NCBI GenBank assembly: GCA_963573315.1
Contig: OY752149.1
Coordinates: 62,001-126,000 of the forward strand
DNA length: 64,000 nt
Direction of reading: 5' to 3'
Origin: Entomortierella parvispora
Lineage: Eukaryota > Mortierellomycota > Mortierellomycetes > Mortierellales > Mortierellaceae
Part shown: positions 58,943 to 64,000 of the stretch, piece after piece
Layout: every line of letters starts with the position of its first letter
Numbering within the stretch: the first letter of the stretch is position 1
The notes under the pieces: model-generated
Databases searched by the model: none
Seen by the model: the letters and a program-made list of their open reading frames with translations, nothing else
Told to the model about the DNA's origin: nothing
Translations under genes and position numbers: made by a program

Positions 58943-59242
58943 CTTTCTTTTTGCCGTTTTTGCAACCATCCATCGGCGACTGTCTCTACCCTCGCGCAAG
59001 GGATCTATCCGCCGAGCCTGCTCGGTGGTTACTTTTCGGCCGACCAGGGGGCGCTACCTTTTTGGATAGCTTATCTATCGACCCGGCCATTCCTCCGAGC
59101 AATACTAACATACTGCTAACACCCTGAGTTCTTTTGTTTTGTCAAACTCGATCCATTCAACGTCATTTACAAAAAATAATCTTGAAAGATCTACGTGGCA
59201 CATGAAGGGGTGAGAGAGGAGGGGGGCTATTGATCTATGCTC
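58943..59242. other. Spacer between tRNA-Lys and the aldo-keto reductase 3' end
   Basis: About 300 nt holding the tRNA terminator and the 3' flank of the aldo-keto reductase. No gene is seen. Confidence 0.55.
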
Positions 59243-60803
59243 TTATTCTTCGCGAGAGGAGGACGACGCGACCGACTCTCCTTCGGGGCCGTTTTTGGGA
59301 GGTGTCTTTTCTCGAATATCGCGTCGAAAGTAGGTCTGATACCCGGCCTTTGTTTTGTCCCAACAGTCCTCAAAGGCCTTGACCAACTCTGAAGGCAAAG
59401 GACCTTTCTGGAGACTCTGGAGGTTCTCTTCCAGATCTTGGACGCGATCGTTCGCTCCAAAGATCAAGCCGTCAGAGGGTCCCAACCCAGAGTGATGGTT
59501 CAACCAACGGATGGAAGCCTCAAGAAGAGGGATGTTGTGCTGTACCGCCTGTGTTTTTAGATCCCTGACCGCGTCAAAATACAGAGGGGACCAGTATTGT
59601 TCACGGTAGCTAGCAGGGTGGGTATCACAGAGAGAAACGAGAATAATGGGTGAACAATTGTGTATTGATCAAAACAGGTCAGGATCAAATAGGATACATA
59701 GAAACCTACTATGGGCCAAGAAGGGTTTTGGTGTCGAAGCGACTTCCGTCAGGGACCTCGCTGTCGAGTGCGTACTTTCCAGTCAAGAATCCACCAGCCT
59801 AGAATCAATTGAAAAAGAGTTAAGCGGACTCCTTGTTGCTTCTCGGCAAGAATGGAAACTTGACAACAGGCACTCTTCCTTACAATCGGATTGTACGCGT
59901 AAAATCGGATACCAAGCTCTTTCAGACAAGGAAAAACCTCCCGTTCTAACTGACGCATCAAAGGATTGTACTATTTGCAAAAAAAAAAAAAAAAAAAAAG
60001 CAGGCGATTCCGTATTAGAAAGTGCTGTCTGTTTTCATCTGCGGATAGCCCGGTACAGCTTCTGTTTTATTACCCATCCTTGGTACACCGTTGGCTTGAC
60101 ATATCCTTTGAAATGACAAATTTGATAGATTGCAGCAACCTGCCATGATGCAAAGTTGGAAAGACCAAACTAGTGTGGAGGAGAGGATTTTCTCTGATAT
60201 TAGCGAGGCAATTGATGACTGACACGGGAAAGAGGCCATGGAGTCACAAACATCCAAATGATGACTTCTGCTCACCTCTTCAAACAGGCCCTTCTTGTAG
60301 ACTTCATCAATGGCCTTCAGAGTCACTTCAAAAGGAGTGTAAAAATCTGGAGCGTGGAGATAAAAGATCTTGACCTTGTCTCGCTTCAGTTGCTCCAACG
60401 ATCGATACAAATGACGCGTCAGCGCCTCGGGTCCATGGTCGCCCGCCTCGATGGGATACACTTTGGTCGAGATTTCAAAAGGTTTGAATGGACTGGATGG
60501 AGATCCAAGAACCTGGCCTAGAACCGTTTCAGTGTCACCTTCACAATATACCCGAGCAGTATCCAACTCATGGACGCCATAGCGCTCGAGGCAACTCAAA
60601 AACGGTTTGAGGTTTTCGGCTCCCTGAACTCGAAAGTCAGATTTGGTGGGGTCGGTAGTTTCTAGAGCAAAGCTCTGAGTTCTACCCCAAGTCATAGAGT
60701 CAATATTCAGGCAATTAGAACACTGGGTGAGTACAATGGTAAGAGTGTAGATGAGAGATACCTACCCAAGGATGATGCGAGGTGTGGTTCTATTGCTGGC
60801 CAT
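59243..60803 (-). CDS. AKR7-like aldo-keto reductase
   Basis: Six exons: 60803-60766, 60681-60276, 60169-60074, 59970-59884, 59798-59710 and 59609-59243, giving 360 residues. It is an NADPH-dependent carbonyl reductase of the aflatoxin-aldehyde-reductase type. The TIM-barrel catalytic tetrad is Asp53, Tyr58, Lys86 and His122 (ELDTARVY, ISTKVY, YLHAPD). FGLSNFASWQVA, PTVYQG...YNPLMRQLEREVFPCLKELGIRFYAYNPI, AGGFLTGKYA and YYREQYW follow the AKR7 order. The C-terminus (DGLIFGANDRVQDLEENL) is the NADP-binding end. The first acceptor GGGGTAG/AACTCAG gives IILGTQSF and was preferred to the in-frame ATG inside the intron. The true substrate is unknown. Confidence 0.9.
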
Positions 60804-61189
60804 GGGGGGATAAGGAAAGAATATGATGAATGGAAAGACAGAGCTCGCCTTCTTTATATACTTGCGTGATCCATGCAAGGCATCACAGAAAAAAAAAAGA
60901 AAAAAAAAGCGGCGCCGCCTGTCCATTTGAAGAATTGATCGCCATGTTCCTGCATGTCGAACGTATCCTACTTTGGGATCATACTTTGCAAACGTGCCCG
61001 TGTTACGTCTTTCCATCAGGATACTTATTCAATTGGTCTAAAAGCCCTGAACGATTACCTGACCCCCATTTTTTTTCACGCTCCCGGTAGGTTGCTATTG
61101 TCCAAGGCTGAGAGTCAATGAGTGAATGACGAATGCTTTATTTTGGGCGCAGTCTCTCTATTCGGGGGAAAACAATTGCCTCTGAGTTC
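60804..61189. other. Aldo-keto reductase promoter and glutamate 5-kinase 3' flank
   Basis: About 385 nt. It contains the TATA box for the reductase, A-runs at 60890-60907 and the 3' flank of the kinase gene. No gene is seen. Confidence 0.55.
60852..60860 (-). promoter_or_regulatory. TATA box of the aldo-keto reductase gene
   Basis: TATATAAAG on the transcribed strand, about 50 bp upstream of the start codon, implying a very short leader. Confidence 0.65.
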
Positions 61190-62809
61190 TCATTTTGTTT
61201 CCGTAGTCAACTTGGTACGCGTCAAGTTTTCGCGATGGATGACACATTCGGCATCTGCATAGCCAAGTCGCTCCACAATTTGACTGCTGTGGCACCCCAT
61301 GATACGTCGAATCTCATGGCTGGCGTAGTTTACCAATCCTTTGCCCACCTCGATCTCCTCCTGAGCAATACTATCCTGACCGCCCTCCTTGGGTCTATAA
61401 ACTACTCGGACGCTCTGCTGGGCCACAAACGTTCCTTTGCAGTCCACAATACCCGCCGAGAACAAAGACGACTTTTGAGATGCATTGGTGATGGCGAGGT
61501 AAGCTCCTCGGTCGATGAAGATAGTTCCTGCCGCATGCAATCCATGCAGGATCCACCATTTCCGGTCTACCATTGGGTTATCTTTGGCCAAGAAGCGTGT
61601 GTGAAGGGGGAGGGGTTTGTTGGTGGTGGAAAGGGGCTTTGCGTTTTGAATCTGGTCTGCTGAAGCATCGGGGTGACTTTGTTGTTTGGGCGACGCAGAT
61701 CGGGTATGTTGAATAGGCTGAGAAATGATGTCAAAGATGCGATGAGGGTCAGATCCACGAGTGATGATGGTTGTGACGCCTGCTGCCGTGGCCAATTCTG
61801 CGGCAATGAGCTTGGTCACCATGCCGCCTGTACCAAGGGAAGATCCTGCTGATGCTACAGAGACTATTGAGAGAGGAGGAGTTAGATCGGACACTCGTTG
61901 CTTCTAGGGTACTTTTCAAAAAGGGGAGCAGCCCTTGATTTACCTTGCTCCTTCAAAGCCGTGATGTCGTCGACCACCAACACAGGCTTTGCGTCCAGGT
62001 TTGTCCTTGGGTTATCCGTGTACAAGCAATCGACATCTGTCATAAGAAAGAGATAGTCGGCGTGGATCATTCCTGCTGTGATGGCCGAGAGTGTGTCGTT
62101 ATCTCCAAACCGGATCTCGGAAACACTGATCGTATCGTTTTCATTAACGATGGGAACCACTTTCATCTCTAGAAGGGCCTCGATGGTGTTGCGTGCATTC
62201 AGGTATTGTGTTCTCTGCAGATGGTAAAAAACATATAAAGCAATGTCAGTACCTCCTCTCTGTTGAATATCCCATATCAGAGTCAAAAAAGAAACTCACA
62301 TCTGCAAGGTCGTTCTTGGTCAACAGAATCTGGGCTACTGGCTGATTAAACTTGTCAAAGAGGTCGTCATAGAGGCTCATCAAGCGTCCCTGACCTATTG
62401 CGGCAATGGCCTATATTATCCACAGACAGCCAGACAGAGCGAACGTTAGTTCCGTGATAAAGGCTGCAAACAGGATGCTCCAGTGATATTCCTATGACCA
62501 TACCTGGACTTTAGCCAGTTCTTTTGGCTTGGTGGGGAGATCCATGCGACGCAAACCGACTCCGATGGCTCCACTGGTGACCAGGACGACTCGGTGGCCT
62601 ATCGCCTTGAGCTTCAGGATGGTCTCGACGATCAAGGACAAGGTTGAAAGCAAGGGAAAGTGGGTGACCTCGTCGCAAATCGAAGACGTGCCCAGCTTGA
62701 TGACGATGGTCAGCTTCTTGTCCACGACTGACTTTGAAGATTTGGGCACGACGGGGGAGGATCCTGCGCCTGTGCTGGCAGTAGCTCCAGTTCCTGTGGC
62801 TGCTGACAT
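61190..62809 (-). CDS. PRO1: Glutamate 5-kinase (PRO1/ProB type)
   Basis: Exons 62809-62504, 62410-62300, 62214-61944 and 61863-61190 give 453 residues. It phosphorylates glutamate to start proline synthesis. The amino-acid-kinase domain shows [65 protein letters not shown] and [20 protein letters not shown], all in family order. The C-terminal PUA domain begins at [20 protein letters not shown], after a 50-residue polar insertion. It is stand-alone, not fused to gamma-glutamyl-phosphate reductase as in animals and plants. Introns of 80-93 nt are GT-AG and in phase. The start MSAATGTG is the first ATG of the frame. Confidence 0.94.
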
Positions 62810-63052
62810 TGTGAATGCGGCTGATGGGAGATGAATTGTTGAAGAAGACGAGAAGAATGAGAAGAGGGGGAATCCCGCATTGTGTTGCCCTTTTTATTTC
62901 ATCTCCACACACCCGGAAGATAAAACAAACCCAAAAAATTATCCTTTGCACGCGCGCTGAGTCACCATCCGCAATTTGGGTGCGAGGTCAAAGATCTGCT
63001 CTTGAGATATTATTATTTTCGTATTTTATGTACATGATTGTCTATAGACTAC

Positions 63053-64000
63053 CTACAGATAGAACCGCTCCGTGTGCAGCTGGACCCTGCACCCAGACAG
63101 ACTCTCCTTTGACGCTACCGCGTTGTGCACCTGTGTCAGCATCATCGCTGGTCCACACGCCACCATCTCCAGGACTTGGTCCTTGGCTGTCGTTGCAATC
63201 TGATCTCGGACATACGACCCCACATCCAGTCGTATCCGCTCCCACTGGACTCTCTCATCTCCAGCAAAGGGCACGTTCAGGGTAGTCTTGACTGGAGCTA
63301 TCGTGGTCGACGCCGATCCCGCAGGGTCGGAGCTAGAGGTTGAGGATGAGGTACTCGAGTGCAACTCCTGCCGCACGGAAGGTGGGGAGGTGGGTGGCAC
63401 ACCCACGACCAGCGACTCTTGATCTCCAAACGCAAGGTTGGTATAATGTATCTTGACCCGCAGGCGCGTCTCTTGACGCTCGTGCTTGATCAGCCCAATG
63501 TCCTCTCCCTTTTCCTTTTCGGTGTCAAGATATCCCTGGGCAGCGTCCAGAGCCAACTCGATCTCTTCCTGGAACCACTGCACCTCATCTAAGGAGAGAA
63601 GGAATTAAAAAAAAAGGAGACACGTTTAGCCTGTCCATTCGAGGATAAACAACAACAACATAGAACCACAGTCTGCCAGAAGCTTCCAAGGCGAGCGAGC
63701 ACATACCAGGATCGCGAACACACCAGACTACTTCAATTGGACAATTAGCAACATTGGCACGTTGACGATGGTTCAAGAGATCCATCAGGATGGGCACAAC
63801 ATAGGCAAGGCCCGATCCTGCGGCCAGAAAAACGACCTTTTCAGTATCCAAACCACGGCCAACTAAAACACCCTCGCCATAAGGTCCAGCAAGCATGACG
63901 CGACGCTGTGTATTCTCGGGCCAACGGCACAGCCTTTTCGTAAAGCCACCAACGGCGCGAGCGTGAACAGTGACAGAGTTGTGATCGGTGCTCGAGATCG
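63053..64000 (-). CDS. Ferric-reductase / NOX-type flavoprotein, C-terminal part
   Basis: Exons 64000-63707 (cut by the window edge) and 63588-63053. The visible 276 residues start in the FAD domain (ISSTDHNSVTVHARAVGGFTKRL, where the preceding HPFT would lie outside the window). They continue with RRVMLAGPYGEG and the NAD-binding VVFLAAGSGLAYVVPILMDLL, and end with the typical MVACGPAMMLTQVHNAV ... LHTERFYL tail. This suits the FRE/NOX superfamily that moves electrons from NADPH across a membrane to ferric iron or oxygen. The heme-binding membrane part is outside the window, so ferric reductase versus NADPH oxidase is undecided. A Ser/Thr-rich insertion lies in the NAD domain. Confidence 0.83.

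Noticed and set aside
59979-59999. A-run inside the aldo-keto reductase as a possible retroposed tail
   Set aside because: It is the T-rich polypyrimidine tract just before a 3' splice acceptor on the minus strand.

Overview
The window is fungal nuclear DNA. Most protein genes are broken by short GT-AG introns, mostly about 80-120 nt. The gene set includes a type III glutamine synthetase, the polyphosphate polymerase VTC4, sphingolipid C4-hydroxylase, a CreA/Mig1-type zinc-finger factor and a stand-alone glutamate 5-kinase. Large intergenic gaps and a LINE-type retrotransposon copy also fit an early-diverging filamentous fungus (Mucoromycota/Mortierellomycota-like). The lineage is inferred from gene content and architecture only; no search was run. 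Exon joins below were chosen so that splice sites, reading phase and conserved family motifs all agree.

Layout. 1-5 kb: 3' part of glutamine synthetase III; tRNA-Arg(CCT) and an intron-bearing tRNA-Tyr(GTA), divergent; an Mpr1-like acetyltransferase with a 15-nt microexon; a Sis1-type DnaJ. 7.5-13 kb: a SUR2-type hydroxylase with a TATA promoter and an 890-nt intron, convergent with an orphan seven-transmembrane protein with a long tail. 14.6-18 kb: tRNA-Arg(ACG) and NMN adenylyltransferase with a 1.1-kb intron. 20-27 kb: VTC4, convergent with the U5 snRNP GTPase SNU114/EFTUD2, whose first intron appears to be GC-AG. 31.6-33 kb: an isolated four-finger CreA/Mig1-like factor with several kilobases of gene-poor DNA on both sides. 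37-40 kb: UTP4/Cirhin. 43-48 kb: a large BCAS3-domain protein. 49-51 kb: an F-box-like/leucine-rich protein. 51.3-54 kb: an alpha/beta-hydrolase fused to a tyrosine-phosphatase domain. 54.6-58.7 kb: LINE material, with an ORF1-like gene on + and, on -, a 5'-truncated RNase H copy bounded by a 19-bp target-site duplication. 58.9-64 kb: tRNA-Lys(CTT), an AKR7-like aldo-keto reductase, glutamate 5-kinase, and the 3' part of a ferric-reductase/NOX-type oxidoreductase that runs off the window.

The genes are a mixed housekeeping set (nitrogen and proline metabolism, NAD, phosphate storage, sphingolipids, splicing, ribosome biogenesis, autophagy-related) with no metabolic cluster. The points most worth following are the hydrolase-phosphatase fusion, the LINE insertion with a possible 3' transduction, the orphan seven-helix protein, and palindromic CACGTG sites at several promoters and tRNA genes.
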